A stretch of 64,000 nt of DNA from CAVPXC01 sp963709505. Lineage in GTDB: Bacteria; Chloroflexota; Anaerolineae; JAAEKA01. The stretch lies in contig CAVPXC010000020.1 in NCBI GenBank assembly GCA_963709505.1, forward strand, positions 77,638 through 141,637, read 5' to 3'. Both the position numbers and the translations under genes were made by a program. Below, piece after piece: positions 9,291-18,642 of this stretch (position 1 is the stretch's first letter; every line of letters begins with the position of its first letter). Below the pieces are notes generated by a model. That model ran no database searches. It was not told where the DNA came from and was given only the letters and a program-made list of their open reading frames with translations.

Positions 9291-10377
9291 TCAGATCGCG
9301 GCCCATGACCAGGCCGCAACGGTCACAAGTGTACGTGCGCTCGCCCAAGGCCATCTCGGTCCTGACCTGACCGCACGACGAGCACCGCTTGGTCGAGGGG
9401 TAGAAACGGTTGGCGACGACGACGATGCAGCCATACCAGGCGCCCTTGTAGGTCAATTGCCGTCGAAACTCGGCCATCCCCACGTCGGAGATGGCCTGGG
9501 CCAGATGATGGTTCTGCAACATGCCGCGCACATTCAGGTCTTCCACCACCACGACTGACTTGGTTTTCGCCAGCCGGATGGTGGCCTGGTGGAGCGCGTT
9601 CTGACGCACGTTGGCGACGCGGCGGTGCGCCTGTGCCATCTGCTTGACCGCCTTCGCCCGGTTGGCGCTGCCCTTTTGCCGCCGCGAGACGCAGCGCTGC
9701 CGCCGGCGGAGCTTAGCCAGGTCGCGGCGCAGCGCCCTGGGGTTCTCGACGACCATCCCGTCGCTCACGGTGGCCAGCGCCGCGATCCCCAGATCGACGC
9801 CGGCCACGGGCTTGCCGACGGCGACGACCGGGTCGGGTAGCTCCATCTCGCCCTGGAGCGAGACAAACCAACGGCCCGCCTGTTCGCTGACCGTTGCGCT
9901 CAGGATACGAACCCCGCTTAAGGGAAGGTAGCCGCGCTCCTTCAGCCGTAGACGGCCCAGGCGAGGGAGTTGGATCGCATCGTCGAACACCCGGATGACG
10001 CCGGTGAGGCGGAAGCTGCCGCGCCCGCGCTTCTTGGACTTGAAGCGGGGATAGCCAGCCTTGACCGGCTTGCCCGCCTTCTTCTCGCGTAAACGCCGAA
10101 AGAAATGATCGAACGCCTGGTCGAGGTTGCGCAGCGCCTCTTGCGGCGCACACTTGGACACCTGGTACATCCACCCGAGATCGGTCTGCTTGAGTGCATT
10201 CAGCTCCCGATGCAGATCAATTGCGGTTGGCGTCTTCTGACCGGCTTTGAAGGCCGCGATCTTGCGCGCCAAGCCCCAGTTGTAGGCATAGCGCGCCGCG
10301 CCAGCGTGTCTGGCGCAGGCTGTGCGCTGCGCATCGTTCAAGTCGAGTTCGGTCCTGAAAGCCCGCTGCGCGATCAT
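9163..10377 (-). CDS. tnpB: TnpB RNA-guided nuclease (IS605 OrfB family)
   Basis: A full-length 404-residue TnpB. The RuvC residues are present: D195 in VAGVDLGIAALAT, E279 in VVVVEDLNVRGM and D361 in GRDLNAALNL. A zinc ribbon with C332-x2-C335 and C351-x2-C354 lies between the second and third. The N-terminal half has the usual basic helix region and FKSKKRGRGSFRL. After RuvC-III comes the common ACGESVSPG tail overlapping the putative guide RNA. Such proteins cut DNA next to a short motif under guide-RNA control and help keep the element at its locus. The ATG at 10377 overlaps the tnpA stop. The reading frame is intact, unlike tnpA. Confidence 0.95.
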   Translation of the reverse strand: MIAQRAFRTELDLNDAQRTACARHAGAARYAYNWGLARKIAAFKAGQKTPTAIDLHRELNALKQTDLGWMYQVSKCAPQEALRNLDQAFDHFFRRLREKKAGKPVKAGYPRFKSKKRGRGSFRLTGVIRVFDDAIQLPRLGRLRLKERGYLPLSGVRILSATVSEQAGRWFVSLQGEMELPDPVVAVGKPVAGVDLGIAALATVSDGMVVENPRALRRDLAKLRRRQRCVSRRQKGSANRAKAVKQMAQAHRRVANVRQNALHQATIRLAKTKSVVVVEDLNVRGMLQNHHLAQAISDVGMAEFRRQLTYKGAWYGCIVVVANRFYPSTKRCSSCGQVRTEMALGERTYTCDRCGLVMGRDLNAALNLAAWTTASSAGSYACGESVSPGLQAVLTEAGTERRST

Positions 10378-11029
10378 AGCTGCTCCACCGCGGTGCGTAA
10401 GGCCTCAATCATTTGGCGGTTCTGGTCGCTGCGGCTGTTATACAGCCGGGCCGAGAAGACCGTGATGATCTCCAGCACATCTTGCGTGAGTTCTTCCTCG
10501 AAGCTTGCCGGCTGCTGACCTTGGTTGATGATCACTATCTCGGTGTTGGTCAGCTCGCACAGTGAGAAGACGATTTCCGACCCAAAGCGCAACAACCGGT
10601 CCTTGTGCGTCAGGACCAACCGGCCCACCTCGCCTGCGCCAATCCGCTTGATCAACTGCTGCAGGCCGCGCTTGTGATAGTTCAGACCTGAGCCAAAGTC
10701 CTGGATGACCTCGTAGCTCCAGCCGTTGGCGGCGCAGAACGTCTCCAGCAAGGCTACCTGACGCGTCAGGTCGTCGCGCTGGTCGTGACTGGACACGCGA
10801 GCGTAGGCCACGGTCGGCCGGCTGGGTAAGCCACGGTCGGCCGGTTGGCCTTCGCGTACGCGGGGGCCAGCCGGCAGGCGCGGGCAACCCCGTTCAGTTT
10901 TGCCAGATCGTACCGTCGATGCCCATTGGGCGTGCGCTCGACCTCGATCTTACCGGCCGCTTCCCAGCGGCGCAGCGTCTCCTGCGAGACGCCGAGTTCT
11001 TTGGCTGCTTGTCCGATGCTCACTTTCAT
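10374..11029 (-). pseudogene. tnpA: IS607-type serine recombinase TnpA, broken by 23-bp duplication
   Basis: The N-terminal part (from 11029) is a MerR-like HTH reading SIGQAAKELGVSQETLRRWE, and the C-terminal part (to 10374) is a serine-resolvase catalytic domain with YARVSSHDQ (catalytic Ser) and LVLTHKDRLLRFG. The two lie in different frames. At the junction a 23-bp unit is present twice (copies beginning at 10807 and 10830); removing one copy restores a continuous frame reading NRPTVAYARVSSHDQ. The enzyme would cut and rejoin element ends through a phosphoserine intermediate. As it stands the recombinase is inactive, so the element could move only with help from another copy. Confidence 0.88.
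10807..10852 (+). repeat. 23-bp tandem duplication in tnpA
   Basis: GCCACGGTCGGCCGG occurs at 10807-10821 and 10830-10844, offset by 23 bp. Since 23 is not a multiple of three, the duplication shifts the tnpA frame. Confidence 0.85.
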
Positions 11030-11372
11030 GGGTAAGCATTATACTAGAAATGCCAAGAAAAGACAACTAATGAGTACTTATCAAGTAGCAGTTACTAACC
11101 CCCATCTTCACGACTTGGCACATAAGGCCTGTCGCCAAAACGACGGACATTGTCTTTATTCTCGCGCCGAGTCTTCGGCTTGTCAATGGTTTTTTGACGC
11201 AATGCGACATAAAGAAACTGTCCGGCGATGCCGGTCGTCTCAATTGGACCAACGCAACAACTCAAGCCATCTGCGGAGAAACGTGTTATAATAGGTATCG
11301 TCGTGAGTTGGCTGGCGAAAGTGGTCATTTCCTGGTCGTTAGCAAGACCAGGAGTTGGGAAGGAGAAAAGTC
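11030..11372 (+). other. Intergenic region between IS607 element and Uma2 gene
   Basis: About 340 bp without a convincing gene. It must contain the outer end of the IS607 element and the promoter of the Uma2 gene. A TATAAT hexamer at 11287-11292 is a candidate -10 box, but its upstream hexamer is poor. Confidence 0.4.
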
Positions 11373-12042
11373 GTGGGCGTACAGTTGAGGCCTTTTTTGT
11401 CCCCGCAGGAATATCTGGCACTGGAGCGACAGGCCGAGACCAAGAGCGAGTACTATGCTGGCGAGGTCTTTGCCATGGCCGGCGCCAGCCGGCGACACGT
11501 GAAGATCATGGTCAATACCGTCGTTTCGCTGGCGGCGCAGCTCAAAGAACGGTCGTGCGAGGTGTTTACCAGCGACATGCGCGTGAAGGTCAGCGCTACC
11601 GGACTATACACGTATCCGGACGTGGCGGTGGTTTGTGGCAAGCCTCGTTTCGACGACGATCAGGAGGACATACTGCTCAATCCGACGGTGATTATCGAAG
11701 TGCTGTCCAAGTCAACAGAGGCATACGACCGGGGTGAAAAGTTCGCCCTGTACCGCGCACTGGAGTCGATGACTGACTATCTTTTGATCGCACAGGACAT
11801 CGCGCGAACTCGAACACTACCTGCGCCAATCTGACGGCTCATGGCGGTTTTTGGAGAGTGTGGGGCTTGACGGCGTTGCCGTGATCGATTCCATTCAGTG
11901 CCAGCTTAGCCTGGCCGAGGTCTACGATAAAGTCGACTTGGCTGAGCCTCCGGGTGCCCCCAGGTTGGTTGTCATCAAAGAGCAGACGGAAGAGTACACC
12001 CCGTCTCCGCCGGAACTACAGGGATTGGAAATCCCTGGCTGA
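11373..12042 (+). CDS. Uma2-family PD-(D/E)XK endonuclease-like protein, frameshifted
   Basis: Uma2 (DUF820) proteins have a restriction-endonuclease-like fold and are abundant in cyanobacteria and Chloroflexota; their biological role is unknown. The protein shows FLSPQEYLALERQAETKSEYYAGEVFAM-type N-terminal sequence, then YPDVAVVCGKP and NPTVIIEVLSKST, which carry the D...EV-S core residues, and RGEKFALYRALESMTDYLLI. The frame changes at about 11805 and continues as EHYLRQSDGSWRFLESVGL to a stop at 12042, so the protein is probably whole in the organism. GTG 11373 preceded by AGGAG is preferred over TTG 11355. A 26-bp perfect hairpin follows. Confidence 0.85.
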
Positions 12043-12047
12043 AAATT

Positions 12048-12106
12048 GAGAAGTGCCCTCAGGCACTGGAGAGCAGACGCCTCTCCAGTGCCTGAGGGCA
12101 CTTCTC
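12048..12106. terminator. Long perfect hairpin, probable bidirectional terminator
   Basis: The arms 12048-12073 and 12081-12106 are perfectly complementary over 26 bp with a 7-nt loop, between the convergent Uma2 gene and the gene ending at 12146. The length is far above a normal terminator stem. Confidence 0.8.
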
Positions 12107-12145
12107 TGTTTCAGACGGTGAATTCCATTCACCGATTGGCTGGCA

Positions 12146-13195
12146 TTACAGAGAAGCCTTCAGCACCCGCAACGCGCGCAGGGTCACCCATTTGTTGGGC
12201 TGCTTCTTGGCCCCAAAGTTGACCCAGGTCTTGTCGGTGTATTCATATTCCAGCGGCCAACGCCCAAGCGCATCCTGCTTGTTGCGGATGATAGCCAGCG
12301 CGTTGCTCAGGCGTGGATCGTCGATGGCGCCCAGCGCCGCCAACACTTCAGCGATCTGAAGGATGTCGGTGACGTAGAACACGGGGAAGCCGAACTTCCA
12401 CCAGTTGCCGCTGGGCTTATCGCTGAACCCGGTGGGGTACTGCGCCTCTGCTGGGTCAACGTCAAGCAGAAAAGCGATGCCCTGCTGGATTGCGTGCTCG
12501 ATCACCGGCGTTCGGCGCTCGGCCGGCCACGTGCCAAATGCCTGCATCACCTTGACCCCACCCCAGGCGCACGGCAGCGCATTGTTTGATCCACAGGCAA
12601 AAAGCGGGCCGCATTTGCCGGCGTAGTAGCGCACAGCCGCGTAGCGCTCGCTGTTTGGAGCGATGCCTTCGCCCGTGACGGTGCGCGCCATCCAGTCGAA
12701 AGCCCCGGCAAGTCGAGGATCATCGTAGCCAAGCTCGAGCAGCGCCCAGCACAGGTTGCCCTGCATGCAATCCGCCGTGCCCGACGGCGCGCCCGAGGTC
12801 GTGAATTGGCCGCCGGGTGTGAGCGCGTGGTCCAGCAAATAGGCGCAGCCGCGGCCGATCCGTTCATCCTGCTCGACCCGAGCGCCTAGCTGGGCCAGTA
12901 AGATGAGTGACCAGACGGTGGAGCGGTACTTTGGGTTGTAGCCCGGCCCCGGCTCAACCCAATAGCCCTCCGGCGCCATGGCAGCCAGGACCGCTGCGAT
13001 CGGACCGTGAGTGTGGGCCGCGTCGCGGGCCGCGACCAGTTCCGCATCGCCGGCCGGCCGGTCGAGCAAATCACGCAGCGCCAGGTAACGCACGCCGGGA
13101 TCGTCCGGCTCCAGCAGCCAGGCCAAGGAATCGCTGTTGAGTTGGTTCTGCCAGGTTATAAAGTCACCTATGCGACGCACGACGGTTGTACTCAA
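12146..13195 (-). CDS. Prenyltransferase/squalene-cyclase-fold repeat protein
   Basis: A 349-residue soluble protein built of alpha-helical repeats resembling the alpha/alpha toroid of terpenoid cyclases and protein prenyltransferases (WSLILLAQLGARVEQDERI, GNLCWALLELGYDDPRL, a C-terminal WVTLRALRVLKASL). There is no DxDD cyclase motif and no membrane segment. Conserved tryptophans and cysteines (CMQGN, KCGPLFACGSNN) may bind a ligand or metal. Similar proteins in this phylum are usually called hypothetical. The start is uncertain: TTG 13195 is the longest option, with an in-frame GTG 15 nt downstream. It lies 19 bp downstream of the next gene on the same strand. Confidence 0.55.
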   Translation of the reverse strand: MSTTVVRRIGDFITWQNQLNSDSLAWLLEPDDPGVRYLALRDLLDRPAGDAELVAARDAAHTHGPIAAVLAAMAPEGYWVEPGPGYNPKYRSTVWSLILLAQLGARVEQDERIGRGCAYLLDHALTPGGQFTTSGAPSGTADCMQGNLCWALLELGYDDPRLAGAFDWMARTVTGEGIAPNSERYAAVRYYAGKCGPLFACGSNNALPCAWGGVKVMQAFGTWPAERRTPVIEHAIQQGIAFLLDVDPAEAQYPTGFSDKPSGNWWKFGFPVFYVTDILQIAEVLAALGAIDDPRLSNALAIIRNKQDALGRWPLEYEYTDKTWVNFGAKKQPNKWVTLRALRVLKASL

Positions 13196-13214
13196 GGTCC
13201 TTCATGAGACGAAT

Positions 13215-16200
13215 CTAATAAATCTGGATCCGCGTCAACTCGAACTCGTCATTTGGGACAGGACGTCCGAGGCTATCTCGGAGCGGCAGGCGCTGGACAT
13301 TCGCTTGCAAATCGTAGAAGCCGGCCGTCAGGATGTACTCACCTTGGCGTGCATCTTGAGAGATCGTGAGTCTCACGGGATCGCTGATAACCTCTCCTGC
13401 TACCCACGACTGGGTAGGGTTGCGTCCTTCTTGTGGGTAACTGTCTCTTTGGGCTGCCATCCCTAGCTGCGGGTTTCCCAGGTGCACAAAGCGAGTATAG
13501 TCAACATCGGTGGGGCGGTCAACCTGATAGTACAACGTTGCCGTAAACTGACTACCTGGTCTTAAGTTGAGAGCTTCTGGAGAAAGATCAAAGCCTAGGA
13601 AACTGGCCGAGTCACCGATTCGTCCTGTCATCGGGTTCTGAGGTTCGCCGACGGACTTATCGATGATCTTGATCGACTGGAGCACCAGGTAGTCGCCCAA
13701 TGATCTTTCATCGTTGCCAGTGACATCTAACTGGCCGGAGAGATCTGGGTCATAGACACGCATCTGCACAGTGAAGGTTTCGGGGCTACCCTGAGGCGGT
13801 ACTATGACCTGGTAGGTGTCGCGTTTCAAACGATAGGGATCCCACGATGTAGATTCGCTCAGGAAGCCACCGGCCACATGCTCATCGCCACTGAGTCCGA
13901 TACCGGTGCTGTCGACTATCTCCACCCTGGCCCGATAATCTTTCACAATGGGTCCGGCCGCGCGCCAAAAAAGGGTGTACCGAAGGACATCACCAGGTTG
14001 GACGACCAACGTTCTGTTATTGACCTCGGAATCTGGCACGGACTTACCATTCAATTTGAGATCATAGCCTTCCAAGAACATGCCATCGCCAAATAGCGCG
14101 GCTTTGGCGTGCAGAGGCCCCGACTGGACACGCAGTCTAGCCTGCGACAGCTCAACCGGTCCTACGTACTGCGGCTTGCCAACCTGGTTGGGTGTCTCCA
14201 GTTGGACGTAGAGCTTGTAGCGTCCGGCCGGTAAATCAACCGGCAGGCCAAACTCCACTGCATCGTTTACCAAGGTACCAGTCTGCCATTCGCTGGAGAC
14301 AGCAGTGTCGTAGTAGGGCGCTTGTGTGATCTCGTCAATCAGGTTCTCTTGGTCGTCTCTGAGCTGCCATCGCATCTGACGGTCACCCTGCCGTTGTGAG
14401 ACAAACCAGTACGGAAAGACGGTGACACTGTCCGGCCTATGGCGTTCTACACGATAGCCGAGAAGCTTGGTCTCGGCTGATTGAACGGGCTGGGCAGGCT
14501 TTCGAATGGTCTGAGCCGTGGAAGGCCAATAGAAAAAGACTACAGCGCCCACCAGTAGCGCTAGCGGCACGAGAAACATACGGCGATGACGTACATAGTA
14601 GGCAGTCGCCCAGGCCAGGCCAGCGAGTGCAAGCAAGCTGCCGATCGTTGCCCAGCGTTCGAGTGTAGTTCCTGCATAGGTAACGCTGAACTCGTAAACT
14701 CCTGGCGGCAAATCTACCGTCAAGAGACCGGAGTTTGCGCTCGGGTAGACGCGCAATGGAATACCGTTATCCAATTTGGCCTGCCAGCCTGGGAAGTAGA
14801 AGCTGGTGAAACGCAACGGACCCCCGGCTTGACTGGTTACGGTTCCACGCCAGGTAAAGGCATCGGCTTCGTCAAGGTCTACGTCCAGAAAACTCTTGGT
14901 CTCCTCACGCTCCGCAGCACTCCCAACGCTTCCGACCCACCGCGGCCCAAATTCTCCTGTATATCCGGATCCTCCCAGATTACCAGTCATCTTCTCGTAT
15001 CGAGCGATCCTGGCAGGGGAAAGATCGGCGAAGGCTGCCGGCATTGACCTCAGCCAGTCCACGCGAGGAGCGTTAGCAAGAACCACCAACCCAACCAAAA
15101 AAGCAGCGGCTCGGAATGCTGTGGCGGGACGCCGGACGTGCAACATGATACCGCCTGTCAGCAAAGCCATGGGTAAGCTCATGAGGCTCAGGAGGCGCCA
15201 GGGAAACTGAACGACAAGCAATACCGGACTACTTAGCCAGAGCGGCAAAGTCCATGCGCCAATGCCGAGACCTGCAGCAACGGCAAGAATGATAAAGAAG
15301 AACCACTCAGGATCGCGACGCCGGGCTATCATAGCTCCAGCAACAGCGAGCAACAGCTGTACCAAGCCCAACCGAAAAGGCAGCCCAGGACTGTAGGTAA
15401 ACCGGAAACTAGTTCCGACAAAGTTGTTCCAGTGCCACACGTTCCGGGGAATGAAGATCTGAGCCGCGACCTCGTACGCGCCACTAGAGAGAAAGCCTCG
15501 TTCGAAAACTACCGGAGCCCAGAAGAACGCAGTAGCTCCCGCCGAGGCAACAACGGCAAGCGCCAGCAAACCGGTACGGCTCCTCGTCCACTTCTCTTGC
15601 CACCACAGAGCGACTACATAGCCCGCCAACATCGGCGGAGTCACCAGCAAGGTAATGTTGTGCGACAAGGCAAGGACGCTTAGGCTGAGAAAGACGGGCA
15701 CCACATACACGTTAGGCTCAAGATCACGCAACAAGCGGCGAATGCTCCACAATACCCATGGCAGCACGGCCTGCGCACCAACCTCTGCTATGCCGGCCCG
15801 GACATACACGGTACTGAGCAGATAAGGCCCATACATATAGGCTGTTGCCGCTAGTAGTGCTGGTAAATTGGATCGCTGCCCGTAAACGTCACGCGCGAGA
15901 AGAAACATGCCACAGCCCGCAATGAAAACGAACAGCGCCATAGCGGCAGCCAAAGATACATTATGATTCAGACCGGTGAGATGAAGAACTTCAGCAACGT
16001 AGTAAGTCAGTGGCGCATAATAGGTGAGGATCGGAGCGCCCTTCCCCAGGATCAGCTCTGGCATCCATCGGGGAAAGAGGGTGCCATGCTGGATGTGGTA
16101 ATCCAGCAGCGCCAGTCGAAGGAGATGAGTTTCACCATCGAAAGACTGTGTCAGTCCGAGGACAAAGAGAGGCCGCAGAGCAGGGATGGCAAGCACTCCC

Positions 16201-16271
16201 AGAACGAGCCACCACATCCGCCGTATGACAGTATTCCAGGGTCCGCTCACCACTCGACCTCGTCGGCGCAT
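13215..16271 (-). CDS. Large polytopic membrane protein (PTPS-related/YfhO-like)
   Basis: A 1018-residue protein with an N-terminal membrane half of about 12 helices (residues 15-560) and a long extracytoplasmic C-terminal half made of beta domains. The N-terminal region with DGETHLLRLALLDYHIQHGTLFPRW and the APLTYYVAEVLHL stretch resembles the 6-pyruvoyl-tetrahydropterin-synthase-related membrane domain, a GT-C-like fold despite its name. The C-terminal repeats (LRYTLFWRA, FTATLYYQV type) match the appended domain of the DUF2723 protein at 2033-4213. A role in cell-surface glycosylation is inference. The exact start is unclear: M19 (MWWLVLGV) is an alternative that would avoid overlap with the upstream antitoxin remnant. 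Confidence 0.75.
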   Translation of the reverse strand: MRRRGRVVSGPWNTVIRRMWWLVLGVLAIPALRPLFVLGLTQSFDGETHLLRLALLDYHIQHGTLFPRWMPELILGKGAPILTYYAPLTYYVAEVLHLTGLNHNVSLAAAMALFVFIAGCGMFLLARDVYGQRSNLPALLAATAYMYGPYLLSTVYVRAGIAEVGAQAVLPWVLWSIRRLLRDLEPNVYVVPVFLSLSVLALSHNITLLVTPPMLAGYVVALWWQEKWTRSRTGLLALAVVASAGATAFFWAPVVFERGFLSSGAYEVAAQIFIPRNVWHWNNFVGTSFRFTYSPGLPFRLGLVQLLLAVAGAMIARRRDPEWFFFIILAVAAGLGIGAWTLPLWLSSPVLLVVQFPWRLLSLMSLPMALLTGGIMLHVRRPATAFRAAAFLVGLVVLANAPRVDWLRSMPAAFADLSPARIARYEKMTGNLGGSGYTGEFGPRWVGSVGSAAEREETKSFLDVDLDEADAFTWRGTVTSQAGGPLRFTSFYFPGWQAKLDNGIPLRVYPSANSGLLTVDLPPGVYEFSVTYAGTTLERWATIGSLLALAGLAWATAYYVRHRRMFLVPLALLVGAVVFFYWPSTAQTIRKPAQPVQSAETKLLGYRVERHRPDSVTVFPYWFVSQRQGDRQMRWQLRDDQENLIDEITQAPYYDTAVSSEWQTGTLVNDAVEFGLPVDLPAGRYKLYVQLETPNQVGKPQYVGPVELSQARLRVQSGPLHAKAALFGDGMFLEGYDLKLNGKSVPDSEVNNRTLVVQPGDVLRYTLFWRAAGPIVKDYRARVEIVDSTGIGLSGDEHVAGGFLSESTSWDPYRLKRDTYQVIVPPQGSPETFTVQMRVYDPDLSGQLDVTGNDERSLGDYLVLQSIKIIDKSVGEPQNPMTGRIGDSASFLGFDLSPEALNLRPGSQFTATLYYQVDRPTDVDYTRFVHLGNPQLGMAAQRDSYPQEGRNPTQSWVAGEVISDPVRLTISQDARQGEYILTAGFYDLQANVQRLPLRDSLGRPVPNDEFELTRIQIY

Positions 16272-16396
16272 TCTTCAGTGGGTGTGTTCAGTCCTTCAAT
16301 GATCGACTCTCGAATGCGGGGCGCGCCCCACAAGGTCTCGATCTCTGCCAGGGCAGCTTCGTATTCCGCTTCTGTCGGAATTGGTTTGATCTCCAT
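16247..16396 (-). pseudogene. HigA-like (COG5499) antitoxin remnant
   Basis: A 49-residue frame starting MEIKPIPTEAEYEAALAEIE, the typical N-terminus of HigA-type antitoxins with a C-terminal HTH. Sequence after residue 24 does not continue the family and the HTH is missing, so it is probably a decayed antitoxin. No HigB-like toxin is adjacent. It overlaps the 5' end of the large membrane protein gene by 25 bp. Confidence 0.5.
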
Positions 16397-16401
16397 GATT
16401 T

Positions 16402-17103
16402 TCAGCGCGTTTCCGGTTCTAGAGCAATCTCCGCGTTACTGGCCAGCTTCACCAGCGCCAGCCCATGCACCGCACCGACCACCGCGCCCGCCAGGGCCAG
16501 CGTGCCGGCCAGAACAACCACGGTGCCGGCGATGGAGCCGGCTGCATAGACAGCGTACGCGCGGTCCACCATGGCGAAAATCACCGGCATGCCCAGCGCC
16601 CAGGCGAGGCAGTTGGCAGGGATCCACAGCCAGGCGCCCTTGACGACGCGGCGCAGGACGAGCCACTGCGGGGTACCGAGGACGGCCCCCAGAAACAGCC
16701 CCATCCCCGCGGCTAGTAGCGAGACGACGATGGCCGGCGGCTCCTGGCTGGCCGCACCGGTCTGTTGGCCACCCATGTCGATCAGCGTGCTGGGCAGCGA
16801 TCCCAGGAACCAGGCGATCACCGCGCCCACGACCGTGGCGACAACCCAGGCGCGGCGAGGTATCGACGGGAAGGGCCGGCGTAGCACCCTCCACTGGAAC
16901 ACGCCGACCACGGTGCCCTCGATGGCCCCAGTAGCCGCAACCAACACGATGCCGGCGAGTGAAGCTAGCGCACTGGTCGCAGCAGCCACGCGCGCCAAGA
17001 TGAGGATGTCCAGAGCAAACGTCGCGCCCAGTCCAAGCATCTCAGCCAGCGCATTGGCTCCCACCCAACGCAGCCAAAGCCTGGATTTGGTCTCGATAAT
17101 CAC
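16402..17103 (-). CDS. Membrane protein with duplicated QWxVLRR module
   Basis: A 233-residue protein with about six membrane helices. Two homologous modules are visible: GTVVGVFQWRVLRRPFPSIPRRAW near residues 63-86 and GAVLGTPQWLVLRRVVKGAWLW near 139-160, each followed by a helix. It starts at GTG 17103, 8 nt after the stop of the DUF433 gene, and forms an apparent operon with obg and DUF433. The family is known only as hypothetical proteins in Chloroflexota and cyanobacteria; no function can be assigned. Confidence 0.6.
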   Translation of the reverse strand: MIIETKSRLWLRWVGANALAEMLGLGATFALDILILARVAAATSALASLAGIVLVAATGAIEGTVVGVFQWRVLRRPFPSIPRRAWVVATVVGAVIAWFLGSLPSTLIDMGGQQTGAASQEPPAIVVSLLAAGMGLFLGAVLGTPQWLVLRRVVKGAWLWIPANCLAWALGMPVIFAMVDRAYAVYAAGSIAGTVVVLAGTLALAGAVVGAVHGLALVKLASNAEIALEPETR

Positions 17104-17110
17104 TGGGAGG

Positions 17111-17308
17111 TCACTCCATTGCTGCCTGCACTGCGGGTTCTGTCACCCGCGGATGGGCTTCGAGAATCTGTTCAACCGTTTCGCCAGCAGCAAGCTTCTC
17201 CAGAATCAATTCAACTGTGATCCGGGTGCCTTTGATTACCGGCTTGCCCATCATAATTTTCGGATTGGATTCTATGAACTGGTGTACAATGCTCTTATGC
17301 CTTTCCAC
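17111..17308 (-). CDS. DUF433 antitoxin-like protein, short
   Basis: A 65-residue protein with the DUF433 core (NPKIMMGKPVIKGTRITVELILEKLA followed by EQILEAHPRVTE). DUF433 proteins are winged-helix antitoxins, usually paired with a downstream DUF5615 PIN-like toxin. Here no toxin follows; the next gene is a membrane protein, and the C-terminus stops about 10 residues earlier than in typical members. It lies 15 bp downstream of obg and is probably cotranscribed with it. Confidence 0.75.
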   Translation of the reverse strand: MERHKSIVHQFIESNPKIMMGKPVIKGTRITVELILEKLAAGETVEQILEAHPRVTEPAVQAAME

Positions 17309-17323
17309 TTAAGACTCGAACCT

Positions 17324-18634
17324 TCAATCTTCCTGCTCGCCCCACACCAACTCCGTCTTACCAATCGCAACGACGTCGCCGTCCTGCGCGCCCGCTTCCT
17401 CCAACGCCCGGCTGATGCCCATGGCATCCAGAATGCGCTGGAAACGCAGACCCAACTCGTAGTAGTCCCAATTCGTCATGGACGCAACTCGCTCGATGCG
17501 TACACCGTGCACGCGCCAGCGCGCGGGATCGGCTTGGGTTTCGACGGCCTCCTGCTCGATCGTAAAGTCGTTCTCGTCGGCCTCAGGGCGGAAGACGACC
17601 GGCGCTGCGGAGGTGAGCGGCTGTTTGGGCAGCTCGTCGAGCATAGCGCTGATCCGGTACAACAGCGCCTGGACCCCTTCGCCGGTCAGCGCGGAGATGG
17701 CCAGGGGCTGGTCGATGCCACGCGTTTCTAAGGCCTGCTTCAGCTCGGGCCACAGCTCGCGCACTTCGGGCATGTCCATCTTGTTGAGCACTACAACCTG
17801 CGGCTTGTCGACCAGGATCGGGTTGAAGAGCTCCAACTCGGCATTGATGGCGTCGTAATCGCCCAGCGGATCCAGGCTCAAGCCGTTCAGCAAATGAACC
17901 GTCATGCGCGTGCGCTCAATATGGCGCAGGAACTGGTGGCCCAGGCCCGCGCCGATGTGCGCGCCCTCGATCAGGCCGGGGATGTCGGCGACGACAAAAT
18001 CCTTGTGGTCGACGATCACCGCGCCCAGATTCGGCACTAGGGTGGTGAAGGCATAATCGGCAATCTTCGGCTTGGCGTGGCTGATCACCGACAGCAGCGT
18101 GGACTTGCCGGAATTCGGCACCCCGACGATGCCCACGTCTGCAATGAGCTTGAGCTTGAGCCGCAGCCAGCGCTCCTCGGCCGGCTCACCCTTCTCGGCA
18201 AAACGCGGCGCCTGGTTGACGGAGTTCTTGAAGACGGCGTTGCCCCGTCCGCCGCGGCCACCGCGCGCTACGACCGCCTCCTGGCCATCCTCGACCAGAT
18301 CGACGATCAGCTCGTCGGTGTCGCGCAGATAGATCGAAGTGCCCGGCGGCACCAGCACGATTTGGTCCTTGCCGCTTTTCCCCTGCTTGTTGTTGCCTTC
18401 GCCGTGGCCCCCACGCTCGGCGCGGAAATGGACCTGGAACTTGAACGGCAGGAGCGTGTTCATGCCTTTGTCGACGCGCAGGATAACACTGCCGCCGTTG
18501 CCGCCGTTGCCGCCGTTCGGCCCGCCGCGCGGTATGTATTTCTCACGCCGAAAGGCGACGATGCCGTTGCCGCCGCCGCCGCCGTTTACATAGATGGTCG
18601 TTTCGTCAAAAAGGAGATCTTTTTCTGTTGTCAT
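17324..18634 (-). CDS. obg: Obg GTPase
   Basis: Essential GTPase for late 50S ribosome assembly and stress signalling. The 436 residues hold the glycine-rich Obg fold (about 10-160; GGGGGNGIVAFRREKY, PRGGPNGGNGG), the G domain with G1 GVPNSGKS (171-178), G3 DIPG (217-220) and G4 NKMD (284-287), and a C-terminal OCT domain ending ALEEAGAQDGDVVAIGK. All motifs are intact and the length is normal. No Shine-Dalgarno precedes the ATG, and the -10 box at 18643-18648 would place the transcript start within 1-3 nt of it, so the message may be leaderless. DUF433 and a membrane protein follow in the same direction. Confidence 0.95.
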   Translation of the reverse strand: MTTEKDLLFDETTIYVNGGGGGNGIVAFRREKYIPRGGPNGGNGGNGGSVILRVDKGMNTLLPFKFQVHFRAERGGHGEGNNKQGKSGKDQIVLVPPGTSIYLRDTDELIVDLVEDGQEAVVARGGRGGRGNAVFKNSVNQAPRFAEKGEPAEERWLRLKLKLIADVGIVGVPNSGKSTLLSVISHAKPKIADYAFTTLVPNLGAVIVDHKDFVVADIPGLIEGAHIGAGLGHQFLRHIERTRMTVHLLNGLSLDPLGDYDAINAELELFNPILVDKPQVVVLNKMDMPEVRELWPELKQALETRGIDQPLAISALTGEGVQALLYRISAMLDELPKQPLTSAAPVVFRPEADENDFTIEQEAVETQADPARWRVHGVRIERVASMTNWDYYELGLRFQRILDAMGISRALEEAGAQDGDVVAIGKTELVWGEQED

Positions 18635-18642
18635 TGTTTTTG

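Larger units (their letters stand above)
9163..11029 (-). mobile_element. IS607-family element (tnpA-tnpB)
   Basis: The gene pair is diagnostic for IS607: a MerR-HTH serine recombinase followed, with a 4-bp ATGA overlap, by TnpB. The coordinates cover the coding core only. The true ends should lie between 9095 and 9162 and within about 100 bp upstream of 11029. IS607 leaves no terminal inverted repeats or clear target duplication, so the exact ends cannot be read off. The element sits between unrelated host genes (WS/DGAT and Uma2). Confidence 0.85.
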
